Shown here: positions 17,010 to 24,465 of the stretch, piece by piece
How positions within the stretch are numbered: the stretch's first letter is position 1
How the letters are laid out: each line of letters opens with the position of its first letter
Source: CAZOVB01 sp964583095
Lineage (GTDB): Bacteria; Planctomycetota; Phycisphaerae; SM23-33
DNA length: 37,056 nucleotides
Assembly: GCA_964583095.1 (NCBI GenBank)
Contig: CAZOVB010000044.1
Location: 1-37,056, forward strand
Direction: 5' to 3'
Notes under the pieces: generated by a model
The model's input: only the letters and a program-made list of their open reading frames with translations
What the model was told of the DNA's origin: nothing
Databases searched by the model: none
Position numbers and translations under genes: made by a program

Positions 17010-17691
17010 GACCCGTAAGTCCACCCCCAAAAAAGTCGTCATTGTGGACGATCATCCCATTGTGCGACAGGGCATTTCTCTGCTTCTGACCGAAGAAGAA
17101 GGCCTCTCCGTCTGCGGCGAAGCCGAGAGCGTCCAGCAGGCCCTGGAGGTCATCGAAGAGACCAAACCCGACGTGGCCATCGTCGATCTGTCGCTGAAGG
17201 AATCCAACGGCCTGGAGCTCATCAAGGACATCCGTGTCCGCTACCCGAACCTGCTCGTGCTGGTCTTGAGCATGCGCGACGAAGGTTTTTATGCCGAGCG
17301 CGTTCTTCGCGCCGGCGCCCGCGGCTATGTGACCAAGGAAGAAGGTCCCAACCGCGTGGTGGAAGCCCTGCACAAGGTGCTGGCCGGAGAGATCCATGTC
17401 AACGACAGTATTGCCTCCAAGGTCATGAGCAAGATCGTCGAGGGCAATGTCCCACCCGAGGGAGAAGATTCGGAACTTTCGCTGGTTTCTTCGCTGACCG
17501 ATCGGGAACTGGAAGTCTTCCACCTGCTGGGCAACGGCCTGCCCACGCGGGAGATCGGCAAGCGTCTGCACATCAGCGCCAAGACCGTCGATTCCCATCG
17601 CGAACATATCAAGGAAAAGCTCCAGCTCAACAGCGCAACCGACCTGCTCAAACACGCGATTCAGTGGGTCCAGTACCAGGGCAGCAGTTGA
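16993..17691 (+). CDS. NarL/FixJ-family response regulator, 232 aa
   Basis: A receiver plus LuxR-type helix-turn-helix regulator, partner of the overlapping kinase. The receiver has the acidic pair D19-D20 (VVIVDDHPIVRQG), phosphoacceptor D65 (AIVDLSLKESNG), S93 and K115 (GYVTKEEG). The DNA-binding domain at about 166-226 shows SLTDRELEVFHLLGNGL, REIGKRLHISAKTVDSHREHIKEKL. The start at 16993 has GGAG six bases upstream. It is the last gene of the PRC-led operon. The intergenic region just downstream carries two copies of a TAGGGGRTTCTCCCA motif, a possible target of this or another regulator in the window (inference). Confidence 0.92.
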   Translation: MGSTGKTRKSTPKKVVIVDDHPIVRQGISLLLTEEEGLSVCGEAESVQQALEVIEETKPDVAIVDLSLKESNGLELIKDIRVRYPNLLVLVLSMRDEGFYAERVLRAGARGYVTKEEGPNRVVEALHKVLAGEIHVNDSIASKVMSKIVEGNVPPEGEDSELSLVSSLTDRELEVFHLLGNGLPTREIGKRLHISAKTVDSHREHIKEKLQLNSATDLLKHAIQWVQYQGSS

Positions 17692-17703
17692 GGTCGAGCA
17701 GGC

Positions 17704-17720
17704 ATAGGGGGTTCTCCCAT
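17704..17720. promoter_or_regulatory. GGGGGTTCTCCC motif, copy A
   Basis: ATAGGGGGTTCTCCCAT, 13 bp after the regulator stop and 284 bp before hicB. It matches copy B at 14 of 17 positions and copy C at 23449 at 15 of 17. The two ends are near-palindromic, as expected of an operator for a dimeric regulator. Confidence 0.5.
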
Positions 17721-17841
17721 TCGGGTAAGGTAAATACGCCCCCGGGATAATCCACTGGGGTTCCCGCGAACCACTCATGCCGTAACTATATCCTCTACAA
17801 AGCTTTACCTTCTTCCGCTCTTGGGGTATCTTCCGCCTTTC

Positions 17842-17858
17842 CTAGGGGATTCTCCCAG
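17842..17858. promoter_or_regulatory. GGGGATTCTCCC motif, copy B
   Basis: CTAGGGGATTCTCCCAG; the core TAGGGGRTTCTCCCA differs from copy A at one base in 15. It is 138 bp from copy A and 145 bp before hicB. Confidence 0.5.
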
Positions 17859-18003
17859 CACTTGTCCGTCAACTCCTGCCCTCACAAACAGTTCCTGCCC
17901 CGATTGTGCCGACTCTGCCAATCGCAACAATAGAAGTCGCACCAAGAAGGAAATCACCGGCAGGAGCCCGCAAGGCCCTGCCTTGAGAAAAGGAGCCGTT
18001 GCA

Positions 18004-18219
18004 ATGCGGTATCGAGTACGAATCAGTGAGAAACCCCACGCCGGTTGGCAGGCGTGGTGTCCGAGCCTGCCGGGCTGCTGGGTCCGGGGTGCTTCCCGAC
18101 AGGAAGTCACCGAGAAGATCCAGTCAGCCGTGGAAGGGTACCTGGCCGCCATGGAAGTCGCTCTTCCCAGGGAACTGGAAAAGCAATTTCGCCTGGAAGA
18201 GCACGAGGTCACTGCCTGA
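18004..18219 (+). CDS. HicB-like orphan antitoxin-family protein, 71 aa
   Basis: A small protein of the HicB_lk (UPF0150) fold, a partial RNase-H-like beta-beta-beta-alpha unit. The sequence MRYRVRISEKPHAGWQAWCP, then SLPGCWVRGASRQEVTEKIQSAVEGYLA, follows the family pattern in which a PGC-containing loop precedes the long helix. The usual C-terminal DNA-binding domain is absent or reduced to an acidic tail. No HicA-type toxin (about 60 aa with a conserved His) is adjacent on either side, so it is a solitary member and unlikely to be an active toxin-antitoxin pair here. AGGAG lies eight bases before the ATG. It is 72 bp upstream of the sigma-factor gene and probably co-transcribed with it. Confidence 0.8.
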   Translation: MRYRVRISEKPHAGWQAWCPSLPGCWVRGASRQEVTEKIQSAVEGYLAAMEVALPRELEKQFRLEEHEVTA

Positions 18220-18291
18220 CAGGGCCTGGAACAATCAGCATCTCCATACTTTGGGCAATAAAGAATAACTTGAGGAAAGGACTATCAGACA

Positions 18292-19188
18292 ATGGCGACA
18301 ACAGCCACCAAAGACAAGAAGCCACAAGAGAAGAAGAACAACCGCGTCTGCAAGGAAGGCGTCGAGTACGTCTATCACCCGCTGTTTGCATCCCGCAAAT
18401 CCGAGGAGCGGTTCTGGGGTCCGGACCGCGAGAAGATCCCCGTGCCGCGATACAACCTGCTTCCGCAGGTGGACACAGTTTCCTGCACCAAGGTTCTCAA
18501 ACGGGCTTCTCTCTCGGCCCAGCAGGAGAAGACGCTGTTCCTGCGGTACAACTACGCCAAGTTCCGCCAGGGCAAGCTTCGCAAAGCCATGAAGAAGCGC
18601 TCGACCCAGAAGCGTCGCCGTGAACTGAAGCTCTGGGAAAGTCGCAGTGAACACATGCGGGAGAAGATCGTTCACGCGAATCTGCCCCTGGTGCCCTCGA
18701 TGGCCCAACGGGCCAATGTCTCCGGCGTCGAATTCACCGAAATGATGAGCGAGGGCTACATGGCCATTCTCCGCAGCGTGGAAAAGTTCGACATCTCCCG
18801 CGGGTTCAAGTTTTCCACCTACGCCTGCCGGGCCATCCTGGCCGCCTTCCACCGCATGGGCACCAAGAACTACACCTACCGCAAGCACGTGCCGGTGCAG
18901 TTCGACGTACCCGTCGAGCGAAGCGACTTCACAGAGACCCGGCACGAAGATCAGCGACTGACCGCCGTCGAAGCCGTCCGTCGCGTACTCAAGAGCAACA
19001 TCGCCGAGCTCAGCGATATCGAAAATAAGATCATCCGTCAGCGATTCCCCATGCTCGACAGCGACAAACCACAGACGCTGGCGCAGGTCGGGCGGAAAGT
19101 CGGGCTCAGCAATGAGCGGGTCCGGCAGATCGAGAAGAGAGGGCTGGCCAAGATCCGCACAGCCGTGGAAGAAACGCTGGTAGCCTGA
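18292..19188 (+). CDS. Atypical sigma-70 family RNA polymerase sigma factor, 298 aa
   Basis: A transcription initiation factor. Sigma region 2 is at about residues 124-190 (IVHANLPLVPSMAQRANVSG, EMMSEGYMAILRSVEKFD, GFKFSTYACRAI). Region 4 is at about 236-294 (LSDIENKIIRQRF, TLAQVGRKVGLSNERVRQIE). The N-terminal 120 residues are Lys/Arg-rich and unlike region 1.1. Region 3 is reduced to a short linker. In housekeeping factors KFSTYA is followed by the WWIRQ aromatics that melt the -10; here the residues are CRAILAAF, so promoter recognition probably differs. It is too long and has too complete a region 2 for a typical ECF factor. AGGAAAGGA precedes the ATG. A strong terminator closes the unit. 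Confidence 0.88.
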   Translation: MATTATKDKKPQEKKNNRVCKEGVEYVYHPLFASRKSEERFWGPDREKIPVPRYNLLPQVDTVSCTKVLKRASLSAQQEKTLFLRYNYAKFRQGKLRKAMKKRSTQKRRRELKLWESRSEHMREKIVHANLPLVPSMAQRANVSGVEFTEMMSEGYMAILRSVEKFDISRGFKFSTYACRAILAAFHRMGTKNYTYRKHVPVQFDVPVERSDFTETRHEDQRLTAVEAVRRVLKSNIAELSDIENKIIRQRFPMLDSDKPQTLAQVGRKVGLSNERVRQIEKRGLAKIRTAVEETLVA

Positions 19189-19245
19189 GCCGCGTCCGGG
19201 CCGGTCCGAATATTGATGTACCCGTTGATCGGCCAACTGTTTCCG

Positions 19246-19287
19246 CCGGAGTGTGAGGCACTGTCTCACGCTCCGGTTTTCTTTTTT
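19246..19287 (+). terminator. Strong intrinsic terminator after the sigma-factor gene
   Basis: CCGGAGTGTGAG (19246-19257) pairs with CTCACGCTCCGG (19265-19276), a 12-bp stem with one G-U pair and a 7-nt loop. The T-tract TTTTCTTTTTT follows. Textbook rho-independent terminator. Confidence 0.95.
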
Positions 19288-19340
19288 CCGCACTGCCCAA
19301 CCTTGCATGAGAGCCGGACAGTCGAGACAATACGACCCCC

Positions 19341-20381
19341 ATGGCCAAAACCAACCGAACCGCTGAGAGACTCGAAAAGCTCAGGCCTCTGCTGGCCGGG
19401 ACCGAGACCCTCCTGATCGCTCTCCAGGACAATCCGGATCCCGATGCCCTGGCCGCTGCGGTGGCCCTGCGCCAACTGGCCAGGCATCTGGGCCAAGCAA
19501 CCTGTTCGCTCGCCTCGGGTGGACACGTGGGTCGCGGAGAAAACCGCGCCCTGCTGGAATATCTGAACCTGAACCTCCGAAGCATCGAGCAGATCAAACT
19601 CGATGAGTTTCGACTGATCGCCATGGTCGACGCCCAGCCGGGCACAGGGAATATCTCCTTTCCAGAAGGCAGAACTCCCGATATCGTCATCGACCATCAC
19701 CCGATCCGGAATCTCACCCGAAGCGCCAAATACACCGACGTGCGAAGCCGATACGGCGCCACCTCCACCATCCTCTGCGAATACCTCCTGGAAGAAGGTC
19801 TTCCGCCAACCATTCCCGTCGCGACCGCCCTGCTGTATGGGATCCGAAGCGATACGCAGGACCTCGGCCGCGAAGCCACCCGGGCCGATATCGCCGCCGT
19901 GGAGAGTCTCTTCCCCCTGGCCAACAAGCGCATGCTCGGACAGATCCAGCGGGGCCGCGTGCCGGGGGACTACTTCCAGATGCTTGCCGACGCGCTCAAG
20001 CAGGCCAACCGCCACGAGCACGCCATTGTCGCCAGGATCGGCGAAGTGAACAATCCGGACATGATGGGAGAGACCGCCGACCTGCTGCTCCGACACGAAG
20101 AGGTCGATTGGACACTCTCCTACGGACTCCACGGAGGCAAGTTCCTCTTCTCGATCCGAACGACCGACTCTGCCGCCGACGCCGAGAAAGTCGCACGGGC
20201 CATCGTGCGGGGTATCGGAACCGGAGGAGGCCATGCGGGCTTTGCCGGAGGGCAGATCCCCTTGAAAAAGCAGGACGCCGACTACCGCACGAAGCTCGAA
20301 CAACGCATTATCGATCGTTTCCTTCGCGCGCTTGGCCTCCAGGGCGCAGCAGGCGTGCCCCTGGTCCATCTGAAACACTGA
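19341..20381 (+). CDS. DHH/DHHA1-family phosphoesterase (NrnA-like), 346 aa
   Basis: A cytosolic metal-dependent phosphoesterase related to nanoRNase/PAP phosphatases and other DHH enzymes. Motif I is QDNPDPDALAAA (residues 29-40), motif II AMVDAQPG, motif III the DHH signature VIDHHPI, and the C-terminal DHHA1 domain shows GIGTGGGHAGFAGG. In the family, motif I usually reads H-x-N-P-D-x-D; here the His position is Gln29, a departure at a metal ligand. Length and domain order fit NrnA-type proteins, but nucleotide versus cyclic-dinucleotide specificity cannot be told. It sits 152 bp after the sigma gene, beyond that gene's terminator. It converges on the Rieske reductase gene with a 16-bp gap. 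Confidence 0.87.
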   Translation: MAKTNRTAERLEKLRPLLAGTETLLIALQDNPDPDALAAAVALRQLARHLGQATCSLASGGHVGRGENRALLEYLNLNLRSIEQIKLDEFRLIAMVDAQPGTGNISFPEGRTPDIVIDHHPIRNLTRSAKYTDVRSRYGATSTILCEYLLEEGLPPTIPVATALLYGIRSDTQDLGREATRADIAAVESLFPLANKRMLGQIQRGRVPGDYFQMLADALKQANRHEHAIVARIGEVNNPDMMGETADLLLRHEEVDWTLSYGLHGGKFLFSIRTTDSAADAEKVARAIVRGIGTGGGHAGFAGGQIPLKKQDADYRTKLEQRIIDRFLRALGLQGAAGVPLVHLKH

Positions 20382-20397
20382 AGCTCTTTTTGGCGAA

Positions 20398-22035
20398 TCA
20401 GGCCTTGGCCTTGCCCAAGTCCATCAGGCCCTCAGGCGACATGGCCTCGTGGCCTAGCATCCCTTCGGCAATGAGGCACATCTGGGCGTCGCGCCCGGAG
20501 CCGATGGCCGCCTGCGCCCGACCGTTTTGCATCAGGTAGGCCACGAAATCCTGCTTTTCAATCTCTCCATCGACCTGCACGTCGTCCCACCCAGAGCAGT
20601 AGCCAACGTACTGGAGGATCATCCCGTGCTGTTTGGTCCAGAAGAAAGGAACACCCTGGTAGGCCCTTTCCTGCCCGAGCATGTTGGCAGCGGCCAGGCG
20701 GCCTGTCTGCTGTGCGTAGCGCCAGTGTTCGATGCGCATCCGGCCATCCCCGCGCCAATCCATCAGGCGGCAGATATCGCCGGCGGCAAAGCAATGAGGC
20801 CCGCAGCGAAGCTGGGCATCCACGCAGAGTCCACCGTCTTCGGTACGCTCCACGCCTTCGATGTACCCGGTGACCGGTTCGACGCCGATGCCCACAATTA
20901 CCATGTCCGTCTGTATCCGCCGGCCGTCTTGGAGCACGACCGCCTCGACGCCGGCGTCTCCATCGAAGCTTTCCACTTCGGCGCCAAGGTGGAATTTCGT
21001 TCCCTCCTTCTCGTGCACCGACTGGATGAGTCGCCCGACTCTCTGACCCAGTTTGGAGGCAAAGGGCAGCGCCGCGGTTTCGACGATCTCGGCCTGGAGG
21101 CCTCTCTGACTCAGCGAAGCCGCCACCTCCATGCCGATGAAACTGCCTCCCACGAGCGTCACATGCTTTGCCTCTTTCGCCCGGGCGACGATCGCGGCAT
21201 GGTCGTCCTTGCTGCGAAGGGTGAAGATATTGCCAAGATTGCTTCCGGGCACGTCCAGCCTGCGGGGTCTGGAACCCGTGGCCAGAAGCACCGCGTCGTA
21301 TTGCAGCTCGGATCCGCCGGCGAAATGGATCGTCTGGTCGGCGAGATCGAGCTTCTCGACCGTGCTTTCGTAGAGAATGTCGATATCGTGCTCATCGTAG
21401 AAGCTGCCCTTTCGCAGCGTGGTGCTGGGTGGATTCTCCTTGGCCATTGCACGTTTGGAAAGCTCCGTGCGGTCGTAGGGCAGGTGGGATTCAGCGGTGA
21501 TCATCGTGATATTCCCGCGAAAACCTTCCTGTCGCAGCGCCTCGGCGGCTGCGGATCCGGCGGCCCCGGCTCCGACAATAACGAAGGTCCTGCCTTGTCG
21601 CAGCGTCTCGTTGGTCGGTCCCGAGGCGACGTATGTGCCCTGCCTGTCAATGTCGCGTACGTCTTCCTCCCGGTCCTGGGAGGCCATCTTCGGCTCCAGC
21701 GAGGCGGGGTAGTCCTTGGGAAGCAGGACCGTGACGTTTTCGCCGACGATTTCCACTTCCAGTGGGGTCAGTGCGTCCAGGGAGGGCGGATCGACCAACT
21801 CGCCGCTGAGAGCATCGAAGATCGATTGATGCCAGGGACAGCGGATCCTGCCTTCGGCGAGGACTCCCTCGGCCAATGGCGCACCGTGGTGGGGACACTC
21901 GGAGGGAAAAGCGCGGTACTGTCCCCCGACGCGACAGAGCAGGAGTTTGTGTTCTCCGACTTCTACCGTCTTCATCTGTCCCTCGGCCAATTCGCCGACT
22001 TTTGCGATCACGTGTCTTGTCTTCATGGTATTCAT
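20398..22035 (-). CDS. Rieske-domain FAD/NAD(P)H oxidoreductase, 545 aa
   Basis: A fused electron-transfer protein of the AIFM3/apoptosis-inducing-factor-like ferredoxin reductase type. The N-terminal Rieske [2Fe-2S] domain carries ECPHHGAPL (C47, H49) and RCPWHQSIFD (C66, H69). A linker of about 45 residues leads to the reductase: FAD site FVIVGAGAAGSAAAEAL, NAD(P)H site VTLVGGSFIGMEVAAS, and FAD site HCFAAGDIC. A C-terminal domain contains the FFWTKQHGMILQYVGY stretch typical of this family. The start at 22035 has GGAG nine bases upstream; a further in-frame ATG at 22050 lacks one. It is downstream of the site-2 protease gene (93-bp gap) and probably in its operon. The electron acceptor is unknown. 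Confidence 0.9.
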   Translation of the reverse strand: MNTMKTRHVIAKVGELAEGQMKTVEVGEHKLLLCRVGGQYRAFPSECPHHGAPLAEGVLAEGRIRCPWHQSIFDALSGELVDPPSLDALTPLEVEIVGENVTVLLPKDYPASLEPKMASQDREEDVRDIDRQGTYVASGPTNETLRQGRTFVIVGAGAAGSAAAEALRQEGFRGNITMITAESHLPYDRTELSKRAMAKENPPSTTLRKGSFYDEHDIDILYESTVEKLDLADQTIHFAGGSELQYDAVLLATGSRPRRLDVPGSNLGNIFTLRSKDDHAAIVARAKEAKHVTLVGGSFIGMEVAASLSQRGLQAEIVETAALPFASKLGQRVGRLIQSVHEKEGTKFHLGAEVESFDGDAGVEAVVLQDGRRIQTDMVIVGIGVEPVTGYIEGVERTEDGGLCVDAQLRCGPHCFAAGDICRLMDWRGDGRMRIEHWRYAQQTGRLAAANMLGQERAYQGVPFFWTKQHGMILQYVGYCSGWDDVQVDGEIEKQDFVAYLMQNGRAQAAIGSGRDAQMCLIAEGMLGHEAMSPEGLMDLGKAKA

Positions 22036-22128
22036 AAACAATGTCTCCATTCCCGGCCGGCTGGGCAGGCGTGCTGCGTGGCCGGGGTGTTTTTCTTCAA
22101 CGCTACAAGTATTGTATGCAGGCGGGGT

Positions 22129-23328
22129 TTATCCGCGCATCGCCTGGGCCCGCTGCTTGAGCTCCTGGGCCTCGGGCGGAGCCTGGGTGTCGGAATCCTC
22201 TCCTTCCAGTTCGATCTTCATCGAGAGCATCTCCATCAGGTCCTTCAGGGCGATAATGCCCACGGCCCGCCCGTCACGGACCACGATCAGTCGGCTGCTC
22301 TGATTGCCGCGCATGCGCTTGAGAGCTTCGACCGCATCGGCCTGGGGATCAATCGAGTTCTCCCTGCCGCAATCGACGCAGATCTCCCCCACGGACATCT
22401 GGGACCAATGGTCCCGCGGTGTCTCCTTGACGTGCCGTGTGGTGATACATCCCTGGAGGCTGCCCCGGTCGTCCACGACCGGATACATCTTGTGATGATA
22501 TTTGTAGATGTAGTTCTCGACGAAGTCGTCCAGGGCAACATCCGGCCCGACAGTGACAGGCTCGGAAGTCATGAAGCGCTCTACCGGCTCGCCCTGGAGC
22601 ATCTGTCGGATGAGCACCTGCTGGTAGCTCTGTCGGGCGGCCCCGCGAATGAACAACCCGATCAGGATCATCCACAGGCCGTGAATAACACCGCCGGTAA
22701 GAATCGTAAAGCCGCCCAGCACGGCCAGGAACAGCCCGAAGCCCGATCCGATGCGGGAACTGGTGTGGGTCGCTTTTCGAAGCGAACCGCGGAGCTTCCA
22801 GAGGATCGAGCGCAGCACGCGTCCGCCGTCGAGCGGAAAGGCCGGAAGCATGTTGAAGATCACCAGGACGATGTTCAGAAGCGCCACCCACGAAAGCACC
22901 CCGACGACGGTTTCAGGCCAGCCCAGCGCGGCCGCCAGCAAGGCCAGGCCGTAGGCAACCCCCGCCACCACGACGCTGGAAGCCGGCCCCGCAAGGGCCA
23001 TCAGAAGCTCCGCCTTGGCCGAGGGAGGTTCGTTCTCCATCTGGGCCACCCCCCCGAAGACAAACAGGGTAATGCCCTTCATGGGCAGACCGTACCTGCG
23101 GGCGACAAGCGAATGACACAACTCGTGGACCACGATCGAGACAAAAAGCCCCGCTACTGCCGCAAGACCCATGGCCAGGTACACAGGCCAATTCTGATCC
23201 GGATACTCCTGGCGAAAATGAACGAAGCCGATCGTCCAGAGCAGCAAAGCCACGATGATCAGCCAGCTGATGTCCACACGCACTTCGAAACCGAAAATCG
23301 TAAACAGATGAATACTGTGTCCAAACAC
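22129..23328 (-). CDS. M50 site-2 protease with tandem CBS domains, 399 aa
   Basis: An integral-membrane zinc metalloprotease of the archaeal S2P/SpoIVFB-like group. The zinc motif HELCH (H68, E69, H72) lies in a membrane helix. The second motif NMLPAFPLDGGR supplies the third ligand Asp167. About six membrane segments lie in residues 15-215. Residues about 240-385 hold two CBS domains (FMTSEPVTVGPDVALDDFV; NQSSRLIVVRDGRAVGIIALKDL), which bind adenosyl nucleotides and may gate activity by energy status. A Lys/Gln/Glu-rich tail ends the protein. The start is GTG at 23328 with AAGGAG six bases upstream. It probably cleaves a membrane-bound anti-sigma or regulator, but no such target is evident nearby. 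Confidence 0.9.
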   Translation of the reverse strand: MFGHSIHLFTIFGFEVRVDISWLIIVALLLWTIGFVHFRQEYPDQNWPVYLAMGLAAVAGLFVSIVVHELCHSLVARRYGLPMKGITLFVFGGVAQMENEPPSAKAELLMALAGPASSVVVAGVAYGLALLAAALGWPETVVGVLSWVALLNIVLVIFNMLPAFPLDGGRVLRSILWKLRGSLRKATHTSSRIGSGFGLFLAVLGGFTILTGGVIHGLWMILIGLFIRGAARQSYQQVLIRQMLQGEPVERFMTSEPVTVGPDVALDDFVENYIYKYHHKMYPVVDDRGSLQGCITTRHVKETPRDHWSQMSVGEICVDCGRENSIDPQADAVEALKRMRGNQSSRLIVVRDGRAVGIIALKDLMEMLSMKIELEGEDSDTQAPPEAQELKQRAQAMRG

Positions 23329-23448
23329 GCAAAACTCCTTGGTTCAGTCTCAAATGCCACCCCCCGAAACTCCCGGGGAGATCTTGCCCGTATTCTATGA
23401 GTGCGGTTTGGCCAATAGCGCCGGCATACCCTTTCTCCGTCCTCGGGG

Positions 23449-23465
23449 ATGGGGGGTTTTCCCAT
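23449..23465. promoter_or_regulatory. GGGGGTTTTCCC motif, copy C
   Basis: ATGGGGGGTTTTCCCAT, 45 bp upstream of the candidate -35 of the PRC-Hsp20-BON unit. It matches copy A at 17704 at 15 of 17 bases. The position just upstream of a promoter suits an activator site. Confidence 0.5.
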
Positions 23466-23509
23466 GGTCTGTGGCATCGTCGGCCAAGGGATTTTGGTCT
23501 TTGGTCCCA

Positions 23510-23539
23510 TTGAACGGCCCCCTCGACGCTCTCTATGCT
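23510..23539 (+). promoter_or_regulatory. Candidate promoter of the PRC-Hsp20-BON operon
   Basis: TTGAAC (23510-23515), an 18-bp spacer and TATGCT (23534-23539), 64 bp before the start at 23604. Its -35 hexamer is identical to that of the PEP-CTERM gene promoter. Confidence 0.45.
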
Positions 23540-23603
23540 ACCTGTGGTAAGAAAAGATATTGCTGCCGGAGGCTTTGCCCCGGCAGGAAAAAAGGAGTAA
23601 CCC

Positions 23604-24380
23604 ATGCTTACAAGCCTCAACAAACTCAAAGGTCTCGAAATACAGGCTACCGATGGCGAAATCGGCCGTGTACGGGACTTCTACTTCGACGATCGGTCCT
23701 GGGCCGTCAGATACATTGTCGCCGATACGGGCAATTGGCTGCCCGGACAACTGGTGCTGCTCTCGCCCCAAAGCCTCGAATCCTTTGACATCCATGAGGG
23801 CGTAGCCCGCTTCGACTTGACCCGGGCGCAGATCGAGCAAAGCCCGAGTATCGAGACTGACGCTCCGGTCTCCCGGCAACAGGAGAGCCAATTGGCCCAG
23901 TATTACGGCTGGCCGATGTATTGGGCAACGCCCATGGCGTATCCAGCTTTGGGCTACGCCCCGGTGGCCGCGAACGAAACGCCTGAGTCGCACCTGCAAA
24001 ACGACATAGCCGCCGATGCGGAAAAGAATCCCACGCTACGGAGCTTTGACGAGGTTACCCGCTACTCCATCCAGACGATGGACGACGAATTCGGTCACAT
24101 GGAAGACCTTCTGGCCGAGCCGGACAACTGGGATATCCACTACATGGTCATCGACACCCGCAAGTGGCTCCCGGGGCGAAAGATCCTGGCCAGCGTGCAT
24201 TGGATCCGGAAGATCGACTGGGCCGATCGCGATATCGTCGTAAGTGTCACGCGGGACCAGGTCAAGACGTCGCCGGAACTGGAAGACATAGAAACCCTGG
24301 ACCGGGAAACCGAAGTCGAATTGCACGAACATTACGGTCTGCCCGCCTACTGGCAGCGGACGTCCGCCCAGAAGCAATGA
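23604..24380 (+). CDS. Tandem PRC-barrel domain protein, 258 aa
   Basis: Paralogue of the gene at 8719 with the same two-barrel plan. Domain 1 (about 1-75) has LKGLEIQATDGEIGRVRDFY and FDDRSWAVRYIVAD. Domain 2 (about 145-225) has YSIQTMDDEFGHMEDLL, WDIHYMVIDTRKWLPG. The linker carries YYGWPMYWATP. The protein has a C-terminal extension that repeats the motif as HYGLPAYWQ, which the first paralogue lacks. No signal peptide or catalytic motif is seen. AAAGGAG lies seven bases before the ATG. It is the first gene of a stress-type unit with Hsp20 and a six-BON protein, so a protective role at the membrane or in the cytosol is likely but unproven. Confidence 0.85.
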   Translation: MLTSLNKLKGLEIQATDGEIGRVRDFYFDDRSWAVRYIVADTGNWLPGQLVLLSPQSLESFDIHEGVARFDLTRAQIEQSPSIETDAPVSRQQESQLAQYYGWPMYWATPMAYPALGYAPVAANETPESHLQNDIAADAEKNPTLRSFDEVTRYSIQTMDDEFGHMEDLLAEPDNWDIHYMVIDTRKWLPGRKILASVHWIRKIDWADRDIVVSVTRDQVKTSPELEDIETLDRETEVELHEHYGLPAYWQRTSAQKQ

Positions 24381-24465
24381 ATCACATTTGAGCACAGCGG
24401 TCCGTCCCGCCAATCCGGGGGTTGCGATGGATCCAAAAGGAGATCCCGGAAGAAGGAAATGCCCT

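Larger units (their letters stand above)
17692..18003. other. 312-bp regulatory-looking intergenic region
   Basis: No gene is supported here; an in-frame N-terminal extension of the next gene is Ser/Pro-rich and unconvincing. The region holds two copies of a TAGGGG(G/A)TTCTCCCA motif, a shorter GGGGTTCCC (17757-17765), an 8-bp inverted repeat AAGGTAAA/TTTACCTT (17727 and 17804), and a GGCAGG/CCTGCC hairpin (17959-17982) just before the ribosome-binding site of the next gene. No clear intrinsic terminator follows the regulator gene, and no consensus promoter is evident. Confidence 0.6.

Noticed and set aside
17821..18003. 61-residue N-terminal extension of the HicB-like protein
   Set aside because: It is Ser/Pro-rich and unlike the family, while an AGGAG site lies eight bases before the internal ATG at 18004.
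18004..18219. Active HicAB toxin-antitoxin system
   Set aside because: There is no HicA-type gene within several hundred bases on either strand.
20527..23400. 957-codon plus-strand frame opposite the Rieske reductase and site-2 protease
   Set aside because: Both minus-strand genes have diagnostic metal-binding and nucleotide motifs; the plus frame runs through both genes and the gap between them.
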